Shown here: piece by piece, positions 1 to 6,010 of the stretch
How positions within the stretch are numbered: the stretch's first letter is position 1
Layout: every line of letters starts with the position of its first letter
Assembly (NCBI GenBank): GCA_919901895.1
Contig: CAKKQI010000302.1
Span: 1 to 10,003, forward strand
Direction of reading: 5' to 3'
Source: Candidatus Brocadiaceae bacterium
GTDB lineage: Bacteria; Planctomycetota; MHYJ01; JACQXL01; CAKKQI01
Length of the DNA: 10,003 nt
Program-made: the position numbers and the translations under genes
Notes under the pieces: generated by a model
What the model was told of the DNA's origin: nothing
Seen by the model: only the letters and a program-made list of their open reading frames with translations
Database searches by the model: none

Positions 1-1061
1 ATGACATCAATCGGGTTATAAACCGAAACACCGGCCGGTAGTTTTTGTTTTAATGTTTTAATGGTTTGTTCGGAAAAATGGGCCAGTTTAAGAACCTGAG
101 ATTTGGCTACGGCATCGGTCGCCAGGATACCGGGTCCGCCGGAATTGGTCACAATCGCCAGTTTTGGACCGGTCATTGTTGTTCTGGTGTAAAAAGCCTT
201 AGCTAGGTCAAATAATTCCTGTAAATTAGCGGCGCGAATGACTCCGGACTGGAGAAAAGCCGATTGATAAACTTCTTCGCGTCCAGCCAGGGACCCGGTA
301 TGCGATGAAACGGCCCGGGCGCCGGCTTCAGTCGTACCGGATTTAACCACGATAACCGGTTTATGACGACCGGCTTCAACCGCCGCCTTCATAAAGGCCG
401 GCCCGTTAGTGATTCCTTCTAAATATCCTAAAATCACTTCGGTCTCAGGATCCTGTCCCAGGTATTTCAATAAAGCCACTTCATCAATATCTATTTTATT
501 ACCCAGACTGATTAATTTGGAAAGACCGAACCCCTCTTTAATCGCCCAGTCCAGTACGGCCATACATAGGGCGCCGGACTGGGAAAAAAAGGCAATCTTA
601 CCCGGCGGCGGCATTCGGGGACTGGAAGAAAAAGTGGCATTAAGTCGCTGGCGGGTATCAATCATTCCCACACAATTAGGTCCGAGAGTGCGAATCTTAT
701 AACGTTGCACCACCGACTGAATTTTTCGCTCCATTCCGGCGCCGAGCAATCCGGTTTCTTTAAAACCGGCTGTGATAATAATGGCGGAACGTATCCCTTT
801 CCGCCCGGCATCCTCGATCAGCGGTAAAACCAGCGGCGCGGGCACGGAAAAAACAGCCAGGTCAATTTTGCCGCGGATCTTAAATATATCCGGATAACAG
901 GTTATCCCCAGAATCCTTCGCGCTTTCGGATTAACCGGATAAATTTTACCCTGATAACCGCTGCTTATAATATTTCTTAAAATCGTATGACCGAGTTTAT
1001 CAGGATGGCGCGAAGCACCCAGGACAGCAATGGATTTGGGATGAAAAAAACGAGTTAGCAT
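1..1061 (-). CDS. acdA: ADP-forming acetate/acyl-CoA ligase, alpha-type subunit (3' end cut by window edge)
   Basis: NDP-forming acyl-CoA synthetase: interconverts acyl-CoA + ADP + phosphate with acid + CoA + ATP in the cytoplasm, saving energy by substrate-level phosphorylation. The 353 visible codons begin MLTRFFHPKSIAVLGAS, a typical CoA-binding Rossmann start (residues about 5-130, with YPVNPK at 41-46 and LGPNCVG at 126-132). A succinyl-CoA-ligase-like domain follows, with FFSQSGAL at 158-165 and the phospho-histidine segment SSHTGSLAG, where His254 should be the residue phosphorylated during catalysis. IVTNSGGPG (303-311) opens the third subdomain. The ATG at 1061 has no strong Shine-Dalgarno; only an A-rich AAAGA precedes it. 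The end lies beyond base 1, so whether a beta (ATP-grasp) domain is fused or separate cannot be told. It follows the lipoprotein gene by 53 bp on the same strand and may be co-transcribed. Family is confident; the acid used is unknown. Confidence 0.9.
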   Translation of the reverse strand, partial: MLTRFFHPKSIAVLGASRHPDKLGHTILRNIISSGYQGKIYPVNPKARRILGITCYPDIFKIRGKIDLAVFSVPAPLVLPLIEDAGRKGIRSAIIITAGFKETGLLGAGMERKIQSVVQRYKIRTLGPNCVGMIDTRQRLNATFSSSPRMPPPGKIAFFSQSGALCMAVLDWAIKEGFGLSKLISLGNKIDIDEVALLKYLGQDPETEVILGYLEGITNGPAFMKAAVEAGRHKPVIVVKSGTTEAGARAVSSHTGSLAGREEVYQSAFLQSGVIRAANLQELFDLAKAFYTRTTMTGPKLAIVTNSGGPGILATDAVAKSQVLKLAHFSEQTIKTLKQKLPAGVSVYNPIDV

Positions 1062-1085
1062 TCTTTGATAATTTTACTTTTCGTT

Positions 1086-1112
1086 TCGGAACTTCGTTAT
1101 TTCGGGATTTCG
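1086..1112. repeat. degenerate 8-nt periodic CGAAA-type tandem repeat
   Basis: The triplet TCG recurs at 1086, 1094, 1102 and 1110, exactly 8 bases apart. On the minus strand the units read ACGAAATC, CCGAAATA, ACGAAGTT, CCGAAACG. The block fills the gap between the lipoprotein stop codon and the ligase gene, and begins right after that stop. No hairpin with a T run is present, so it is not an obvious terminator. Seen directly; function unknown. Confidence 0.7.
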
Positions 1113-1114
1113 TA

Positions 1115-2104
1115 TTACTCCTCCGGTAACACCAGATCAATATTTCTCACCTGGCCGATTACCAGAGTAAACAACTCCACCGAAGTATTATCTTTAGTCA
1201 CCACAAAGTGATAATAACCTTCCGGAAGTTCTAAATCGTAACCGCCGGTATTTTTAGTAATAATGTCTTCAGGAATCGTTAACCCATCCGGTAGATTTCT
1301 TTCCACCGGCCGGTCGGTATTATCCACGGTCCGGTCAATAATTTCAATCCGGACGCCCGGCAATAAATTAATCGGAACGTTTTTTTTCTCGTAAACATTA
1401 AGGTACACTTTAACCAGCCGATTAACATCCAGAACAATATCGCCGTTCACAAATTTATTAACCAGAGAAGCAACCGACCCGGCGATGGCGTCCTCTATAA
1501 TTTTATCAAAACGGTTTGGATTTTTTAAAATAGTTTCCACCAGGTCATCCAGCGATTTTGTTCCGGAATGAGGATATTCCTCGATATTATGAGCGACTCC
1601 CTGAGCCGCATTCTGCCAGAGAAGCAAGCCCGTTCGGGCATCATAAATTTCTAATTCCAGTGCAATTTCACATTTTTTATCAATCTGCTTAACCAGACGC
1701 GGTCCGGCATAACCGGAATCGGTCCCCAGCCCGGCCTCGGCTATTTTTTTATTTTTCCGTGAAGAATCCTCCGTGATATTCAAAGAAACTATTTTTACCA
1801 AAAAAAAATAATCATATTTTTGTCCGGTATAAGATTCAAAAAAAATCCCCGGCCTGATAATCTCTTCAGCCCATTCTGTTTTTAAAAAAGAAATCCGGTA
1901 ACCCCGGCCCGACAAATCACGAGTAATCACCTCGCCCACCTTAGGCAATATTTCAAGATAATCCGACTGCCCCACCACAATTAATCCGATTTGATGTTGG
2001 GCGGCGACCGACAGGCAAGAAGCAATCGGCCGAGTCGGAACTGGTGAGCAACTCGCTAATCCCGCTAAAATAACCAGACCAAGAAAAAGATATTTATTTT
2101 TCAT
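1115..2104 (-). CDS. predicted lipoprotein of unknown function, PEGA-like C-terminus
   Basis: Not assigned to a named family. The ATG at 2104 is chosen because it gives a classic lipoprotein signal peptide, MKNKYLFLGLVILAGLASC, with lipobox LASC and lipidated Cys19. The frame stays open to an ATG at 2206, but that would bury the signal peptide behind 34 polar residues. The product is 329 residues and should be exported and membrane-anchored. Residues about 38-215 contain a beta-rich domain with LELEIYDARTGLLLWQ (150-163) followed by helix AIAGSVASLVNKF (206-218). This layout resembles lipoproteins of the CsgG/LpoB/TolB-N type (recollection of fold, not a match). Residues about 235-329, with GYDLELPEGYYHF and a final strand NIDLVL, look like a PEGA or carboxypeptidase-regulatory beta-sandwich. 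It lies upstream of the ligase gene on the same strand and diverges from etfB. Lipoprotein status is strong; the rest is inference. Confidence 0.8.
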   Translation of the reverse strand: MKNKYLFLGLVILAGLASCSPVPTRPIASCLSVAAQHQIGLIVVGQSDYLEILPKVGEVITRDLSGRGYRISFLKTEWAEEIIRPGIFFESYTGQKYDYFFLVKIVSLNITEDSSRKNKKIAEAGLGTDSGYAGPRLVKQIDKKCEIALELEIYDARTGLLLWQNAAQGVAHNIEEYPHSGTKSLDDLVETILKNPNRFDKIIEDAIAGSVASLVNKFVNGDIVLDVNRLVKVYLNVYEKKNVPINLLPGVRIEIIDRTVDNTDRPVERNLPDGLTIPEDIITKNTGGYDLELPEGYYHFVVTKDNTSVELFTLVIGQVRNIDLVLPEE

Positions 2105-2206
2105 ACTTTCAATATTCGCTAATAAAAATTTATTCGTTCTGCCTACTTGTTTTTTAGACACGTTAAAATATATAGTTTTGAGTAATACCGGAAATTTTAG
2201 TAGCAC

Positions 2207-2252
2207 TGAACCACGTCGGGTTCAGCGCCATAAACCCAATGTGGTTTATGGC
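2207..2252. repeat. two adjacent hairpins in the divergent intergenic region
   Basis: The first is TGAACC / GGTTCA (2207-2212 with 2219-2224) around a 6-nt loop. The second is GCCATAAACC / GGTTTATGGC (2227-2236 with 2243-2252), a perfect 10-bp stem with a 6-nt loop, only 2 nt further on. Neither is followed by a T run on either strand, so they are poor terminators. They lie between the divergent lipoprotein and etfB genes, about 55 bp upstream of the etfB promoter, and could be protein-binding sites or a palindromic element. Confidence 0.65.
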
Positions 2253-2307
2253 TCTATCATATCACAATCTCTAACCGGGTCAACATTTTCGCTTTACCCT
2301 CTTTTTC

Positions 2308-2335
2308 TTGATTTATTTTCAATATGTTTTATAAT
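2308..2335 (+). promoter_or_regulatory. sigma-70-like promoter for etfB
   Basis: TTGATT at 2308-2313 and a perfect TATAAT at 2330-2335 are separated by 16 bp. The predicted start of transcription near 2342 leaves a leader of about 25 nt containing the AAGGG ribosome-binding site (2353-2357). It would serve etfB and probably etfA. Confidence 0.65.
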
Positions 2336-2365
2336 CCCGATATTATCAGGATAAGGGTATTTAAG

Positions 2366-3184
2366 ATGAAAATTGTTGTTTGTATTAAACGGGTTCCCAG
2401 CACCGAGACTAACGTTAAAATCGCCGGTGACGGCAAATCGCTGGACCCCGCCGGGGTGGAGTATATTATCAGTCCGTTTGACGAAATTGCGCTGGAAGAA
2501 GCACTGCGCATCAAGGAAAAAATCGCCCCGCCTTCTGCGGAACAAGCCGGGTCACCAGCCCCCATTAGCCCTAGCGGAGGGGGGGAAGTAACCGTTTTAA
2601 CGTTCGGCCCGGCGGATTCAGCCATAACTTTACGCGCCGGATTAGCCATGGGGGCTGATAAAGCCGTTCTTTTAAAAGACGATCTGGCTAATCAACGCGA
2701 TTCTTTTGCGGTTGCTTCTGCTTTAGCCGGCGCCCTGAAGGAAATAAACCCTGATATTATCTTTTTCGGTAAACAGGCCGTTGATGATGATAATAGCCAA
2801 ATCGGTGCGATGGTTGCTTATTTATTAAACTTGCCTTTTATTAACCTGACGGTTAACCTAACGGTTAAATTAGAATTAAACGAGCCAAAAGTAACTGCGC
2901 AACGCGAAGTAGAAGGCGGACACGAAATATTAGAAGTTAATTTACCGGCTGTCTTCACCGCCCAGAAAGGACTGAATGAACCGCGTTATCCTTCCTTAAA
3001 AGGAATTATGGCCGCCAAAAAGAAACCCCTGGAAGAAAAAACATTTACCTTAACCAATAACTCACTGGAAACAATTAAGATGGAATATCCACCCAGCCGG
3101 CCGGCCGGCCGGATTGTCGGCAAAGGCGTAGAATCTATCCCGGAATTAGTGCGTTTACTTAAAGAAGAAGCACAAGTAATTTAA
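2366..3184 (+). CDS. etfB: electron transfer flavoprotein beta subunit
   Basis: EtfB pairs with EtfA to form the soluble cytoplasmic ETF, which takes electrons from acyl-CoA dehydrogenases. The ATG at 2366 is chosen over an in-frame ATG at 2324 because MKIVVCIKRVP is the standard EtfB start and AAGGG sits 8 nt before it. The product is 272 residues, slightly over the usual ~250-260. Family marks: DPAGVEYIISPFDEIALEEALRIKE (27-51), GKQAVDDDNSQIG (135-147, nucleotide-binding loop), and REVEGGHEILEVNLPAVFTAQKGLNEPRYPSLKGIM (180-214). The DDD loop resembles ordinary AMP-binding ETF rather than the DGDTAQ loop I recall from electron-bifurcating forms. Two oddities: a Pro/Ser/Gly-rich insert near residues 53-71 and a 12-bp duplication near residue 160. 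etfA follows after 97 bp. Identification is very secure. Confidence 0.96.
   Translation: MKIVVCIKRVPSTETNVKIAGDGKSLDPAGVEYIISPFDEIALEEALRIKEKIAPPSAEQAGSPAPISPSGGGEVTVLTFGPADSAITLRAGLAMGADKAVLLKDDLANQRDSFAVASALAGALKEINPDIIFFGKQAVDDDNSQIGAMVAYLLNLPFINLTVNLTVKLELNEPKVTAQREVEGGHEILEVNLPAVFTAQKGLNEPRYPSLKGIMAAKKKPLEEKTFTLTNNSLETIKMEYPPSRPAGRIVGKGVESIPELVRLLKEEAQVI
2522..2578 (+). repeat. insert-like GC-rich stretch inside etfB
   Basis: Codons 53-71 encode about 19 Ala/Pro/Ser/Gly-rich residues (IAPPSAEQAGSPAPISPSG) between IKEK and GGEVTVL, which are nearly adjacent in typical EtfB proteins. The DNA is richer in GC than its surroundings and contains small inverted repeats (CCGC/GCGG at 2529-2540 and opposed C5/G5 runs near 2559-2585). 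Its length is a multiple of three, so the frame is kept. The edges are estimates from recalled family alignment. Confidence 0.55.
2841..2864 (+). repeat. 12-bp tandem duplication in etfB
   Basis: TTAACCTGACGG (2841-2852) is followed directly by TTAACCTAACGG (2853-2864), differing by one base. It yields the doubled peptide NLTVNLTV and adds four residues to a beta-strand/loop region without breaking the frame. Confidence 0.75.
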
Positions 3185-3196
3185 TAATTATACTGA

Positions 3197-3253
3197 ACTA
3201 TGCCTTCATAAATAGTGCGCCCTTGGGCATAGTGAAGTCCCGACCTTTCGGGA
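3197..3253. repeat. paired hairpins in the etfB-etfA gap
   Basis: An 8-bp stem ACTATGCC (3197-3204) / GGCATAGT (3226-3233) with a 21-nt loop is followed 4 nt later by TCCCGA-CCTT-TCGGGA (3238-3253), a 6-bp stem with a 4-nt loop. They fill much of an unusually long gap between two genes that are normally tightly linked. No T run follows, so a terminator is unlikely. A palindromic repeat or a processing/stabilising structure is possible. Confidence 0.65.
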
Positions 3254-3281
3254 AATTATACATTATAAAAGATTAACAAAA

Positions 3282-4271
3282 ATGAATAATCCCATTCTTG
3301 TTTTTGCCGAACAAAAAGAAAACCAGTTTAAACAGGCGGCGTTTGAGGCGATTTCTGAAGCCAGGCGTTTAAGCGACACGCTTAAAACCGAAGTCGTGGC
3401 ACTGGTGGTTGGTTCAGAAATTAAAGATTTAACCGATCAACCGGCCTTTTACGGCGCTAATAAAGTACTTATGATTGATAACCCGCAACTGCGTTGCTAT
3501 ATCAACCGACCTTATACCAGAGCCGTGTTGAAAGCGGTCAACCAAGTTAACCCCGGAGTCATTCTCTTTTCAGCGACTTTATCCGGAAAAGAGTTAGCCG
3601 CCAGCGTCGCCGCCGGACTGGGTACCAGCGTCGCGCAGGATTGCATCGGATTAGCGCTGGATGGCGAAAAACTTCTCGCCCGCCGGCCGATCTATGCCGG
3701 CAAAGCCATTATTACCGTTAAAATTATTAATAACCCTGCCGTCATCAGTTTAAGACCCAAAGTTTTTCCGGCCCTGGCGCCGGATGAATCCAAAACTGCG
3801 CCGGTGGAAAAATTAAAGATAACTTTTACACCGGATGACCTAAAAGTCACGGTTAAAGAATCGGTCAAAACCGACGGTCAAAAAAAAGAACTGACCGAAG
3901 CGGATGTAATTGTTTCCGGCGGCCGCGGGATGAAAGGGACGGAGAATTATAAAATTATAGAAGAATTAGCCGAAATCCTCAACGCGGCGGTCGGCGCCTC
4001 GCGGGCTGCCGTAGATGCCGGCTGGCGCCCCCACGAAGACCAGGTCGGCCAGACCGGCAAAACCGTCTGCCCCACGGTCTATATCGCCTGCGGAATCTCC
4101 GGCGCCATCCAGCATCTGGCCGGGATGTCTTCCTCTAAATGTATCGTCGCAATTAACAAAGACCCGGACGCGCCGATCTTTAAAATTGCCGATTACGGAC
4201 TGGTCGGCGACCTCTTTGAATGCGTCCCGGCTCTAACTTCCGAACTTAAAAAATCTATAAAAAAACAATAG
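3282..4271 (+). CDS. etfA: electron transfer flavoprotein alpha subunit
   Basis: EtfA holds the FAD that shuttles electrons from acyl-CoA dehydrogenase to the membrane or another acceptor, as a heterodimer with EtfB. The product has 329 residues, a normal length. The N-terminal alpha/beta domain spans about 1-185. The C-terminal FAD domain shows VSGGRGMKG (211-219), SRAAVDAGW (240-248), QVGQTGKTV (254-262), the family signature [16 protein letters not shown] (267-282) with INKD (291-294), and [11 protein letters not shown] (303-313). I accept the ATG at 3282 since [11 protein letters not shown] matches typical EtfA starts, although there is no clear Shine-Dalgarno (only A-rich sequence). It follows etfB and precedes acpP by 82 bp. 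Very secure. Confidence 0.96.
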   Translation: MNNPILVFAEQKENQFKQAAFEAISEARRLSDTLKTEVVALVVGSEIKDLTDQPAFYGANKVLMIDNPQLRCYINRPYTRAVLKAVNQVNPGVILFSATLSGKELAASVAAGLGTSVAQDCIGLALDGEKLLARRPIYAGKAIITVKIINNPAVISLRPKVFPALAPDESKTAPVEKLKITFTPDDLKVTVKESVKTDGQKKELTEADVIVSGGRGMKGTENYKIIEELAEILNAAVGASRAAVDAGWRPHEDQVGQTGKTVCPTVYIACGISGAIQHLAGMSSSKCIVAINKDPDAPIFKIADYGLVGDLFECVPALTSELKKSIKKQ

Positions 4272-4277
4272 TTTTTA

Positions 4278-4305
4278 TTGCCTTAACTTCCTGTATTTGT
4301 ATAAT
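4278..4305 (+). promoter_or_regulatory. sigma-70-like promoter for acpP-fabF
   Basis: TTGCCT (4278-4283) and a perfect TATAAT (4300-4305) are 16 bp apart, within the 82-bp gap after etfA. Transcription would begin near 4312. A short inverted repeat ATACT/AGTAT (about 4304-4321) overlaps the start region. This suggests the acp-fabF pair can be expressed independently of etfBA. Confidence 0.6.
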
Positions 4306-4353
4306 ACTTTTTTCGTAGTATATCTGAATTTTAGTTTTAGAGGAGGATACCGT

Positions 4354-4602
4354 ATGCCGACTACACAGGAAATCCAGGAGAAGGTGATTGAGATTGTCTG
4401 CAAGCAATTAGGCGTCAGTAAAGACAAGGTCTCTATAGAAACTTCGTTCGTGAATGACCTGGGCGCCGATTCGCTGGATACCGTAGAATTAGTAATGGAA
4501 CTGGAAGATGCTTTCGGAATGTCCATCCCGGATGAGGATGCCGAAAAAATCCAAACCGTCGGCGACGCGATTAAATATATAGAAAATGTTTCAAAAAAAT
4601 AA
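4354..4602 (+). CDS. acpP: acyl carrier protein
   Basis: Small acidic carrier that holds growing fatty-acyl chains on a 4'-phosphopantetheine arm. The 82-residue product contains [33 protein letters not shown]; Ser40 in DSLD is the phosphopantetheine attachment site. The start [11 protein letters not shown] is set by a strong AGGAGG (4341-4346) 7 nt upstream; an in-frame ATG at 4297 would add 19 residues that do not fit the family and lies upstream of the SD. The gene sits 6 nt before fabF, the usual acpP-fabF order of fatty-acid synthesis clusters, and appears to have its own promoter at 4278-4305. Very secure. Confidence 0.97.
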   Translation: MPTTQEIQEKVIEIVCKQLGVSKDKVSIETSFVNDLGADSLDTVELVMELEDAFGMSIPDEDAEKIQTVGDAIKYIENVSKK

Positions 4603-4608
4603 AACTTT

Positions 4609-5844
4609 ATGAAGAGAGTGGTCATTACCGGATTAGGGATTGTCTGTTCTTTAGGTTTAAATAAAGAAGAAGTCTGGGCAAACCTGCTGGCCGGCAAAAG
4701 CGGCGCCGGTCCGATTACCGCTTTTGATGCCAAAGACTATGACGTTCGGATCGCCGCCGAAGTAAAAAATTTCAATCCTGATAACTGGATTGATAAACGT
4801 GAAGTTAAACGGCTGGACCGCTTTGCCCAGTTTGCCATAGTTTGTGCCAAACAGGCCGTTCAGGACGCCGGACTTGATTTTGATAAATGCGACCGTAAAC
4901 GCGTTGGCACCATCATCGGTTCAGGCGTCGGTGGTTTTTCGGAATATGAAGAACAACATACCCGTTTATTACAAAAAGGGCCAACCAGAGTCTCGGCTTT
5001 TGTTATCCCCAAATTAATGATGAATGCGGCTCCGGGACAAGTCGCGATTCATTTTGGTTTAAAAGGCCCGAACTTTGCCGTGGCTTCGGCCTGTGCCTCG
5101 GCTAACCACGCCATCGGAATTGCTTTTAAAACTATTCAAAATGATGATGCGGATATTATCCTGACCGGCGGAAGCGAGGCGGCGATTACCCCGCTGGGAC
5201 TGGCCGGATTTGCGGCTTTAAAGGCCCTCTCACCGCGCAATGACGAACCAACCAAAGCCAGCCGACCCTTTGATAAAAACCGCGACGGATTTTTGATGGG
5301 CGAGGGTTGCGGCATTCTGGTTTTTGAAAAATTAGAACACGCCTTAGCCCGGGGCGCTAAGATTTATGCGGAAGTATTGGGTTTTGGAATGAATGACGAT
5401 GGCTACCATATCACCGCCCCGGACCCGGCCGGCGAAGGCGCCGCTGAATCAATGCGCCTGGCGCTGGCTGATGCCGGCTTAAAACCTGAAGATATTAACT
5501 ATATTAATGCCCATGGGACTTCCACCCAGCTTAATGATGCCATTGAAACCAAAGCCATGAAAAAAGTTTTTGGGGAATATGCCAAAAAATTGGCTATCAA
5601 TTCCACTAAATCAATGACCGGCCATCTGCTCGGCGCGGCCGGCGGCGTAGAATTAATTGCCACGGTCCTTTCCATCAGAGATAATAAAGTTCACCCGACT
5701 ATAAATTATGAAACCCCCGACCCGGAATGCGACCTTGATTATGTACCTAACGTCGCCCGTAACTTGACGGTTAACGCGGCCATGTCCAACACTTTCGGTT
5801 TCGGCGGACATAACGCCAGTGTCGTGGTCGGAAAATATAAATAA
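4609..5844 (+). CDS. fabF: beta-ketoacyl-ACP synthase II
   Basis: Condenses malonyl-ACP with acyl-ACP during fatty-acid elongation. At 411 residues it matches normal FabF length and begins MKRVVITGLGIV as expected. The catalytic triad is intact: Cys162 in VASACASANHAIG, His302 in NAHGTSTQLND, and His339 in TKSMTGHLLGAAGG, with Lys334 in the same motif. The C-terminal NTFGFGGHNASVVVGKY is also standard. The start is 6 nt after the acpP stop with no clear Shine-Dalgarno, so translational coupling to acpP is likely. A palindromic region of about 140 bp separates it from the dehydrogenase gene downstream. Very secure. Confidence 0.97.
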   Translation: MKRVVITGLGIVCSLGLNKEEVWANLLAGKSGAGPITAFDAKDYDVRIAAEVKNFNPDNWIDKREVKRLDRFAQFAIVCAKQAVQDAGLDFDKCDRKRVGTIIGSGVGGFSEYEEQHTRLLQKGPTRVSAFVIPKLMMNAAPGQVAIHFGLKGPNFAVASACASANHAIGIAFKTIQNDDADIILTGGSEAAITPLGLAGFAALKALSPRNDEPTKASRPFDKNRDGFLMGEGCGILVFEKLEHALARGAKIYAEVLGFGMNDDGYHITAPDPAGEGAAESMRLALADAGLKPEDINYINAHGTSTQLNDAIETKAMKKVFGEYAKKLAINSTKSMTGHLLGAAGGVELIATVLSIRDNKVHPTINYETPDPECDLDYVPNVARNLTVNAAMSNTFGFGGHNASVVVGKYK

Positions 5845-5846
5845 AA

Positions 5847-5868
5847 GTAGCCCCCGCTCTTTAGAGCG
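5847..5868. repeat. GTAGC-led hairpin with TTTAG loop (copy 1)
   Basis: GTAGC at 5847-5851 precedes the hairpin CGCTC-TTTA-GAGCG (5855-5868), directly after the fabF stop. The same layout, GTAGC followed by a stem closed by CTTTAG, recurs at 5924-5946, which suggests a repeat family. The stem bases differ between the copies while the loop and lead are kept. Confidence 0.6.
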
Positions 5869-5881
5869 TTGATTATAAACT

Positions 5882-5985
5882 AAATTATTACAAGCAGTTT
5901 CATAAGGTGGAAGCTACTAAAGTGTAGCGGAGACCTTTAGGTCTCCACATTAATAAAAACCTTATGAAACCGCTTGTAGCAATTT
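5882..5985. repeat. 104-bp nested inverted repeat between fabF and the acyl-CoA dehydrogenase
   Basis: The arms 5889-5908 and 5959-5978 are inverted copies over 20 bp with one mismatch (A5896 against C5971). Beyond a 2-nt mismatch, AAATT/AATTT (5882-5886 and 5981-5985) extends the pairing. Inside sits a second hairpin, GGAGACC-TTTA-GGTCTCC (5929-5946), led by GTAGC at 5924-5928, with TGT/ACA flanks that also pair. Six T residues (5983-5988) follow the right arm, so on the plus strand it could also terminate the fabF transcript. Size and architecture fit a MITE-like or REP-like non-coding element; no obvious target-site duplication was found. Confidence 0.7.
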
Positions 5986-6010
5986 TTTCATTGTGCTGGA
6001 GTTATTATCT

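Noticed and set aside
409..702. Plus-strand open frame of 97 codons
   Set aside because: It lies fully antisense inside the acyl-CoA ligase gene, whose motifs are unmistakable; the peptide has no family features.
1305..1317. 13-bp sequence ACCGGCCGGTCGG repeated at 8965-8977
   Set aside because: Both copies encode an ordinary DRPV peptide in unrelated proteins and the string is built from CCGG, which is common in this window; chance is adequate.
2207..2252. The two divergent-region hairpins as terminators
   Set aside because: No T run follows on either strand, and both flanking genes point away from them.
2294..2649. Minus-strand open frames overlapping the start of etfB
   Set aside because: They are antisense shadows of etfB, with low-complexity peptides and no support from codon use or ribosome-binding sites.
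4261..4276. AAAAAC/GTTTTT inverted repeat at the end of etfA as a terminator
   Set aside because: The stem is purely A/T apart from one pair, and the following T tract belongs to the stem itself; too weak to call.
4275..4733. Minus-strand open frame of 152 codons across acpP and the start of fabF
   Set aside because: It is antisense to acpP and fabF, both of which carry intact catalytic motifs.
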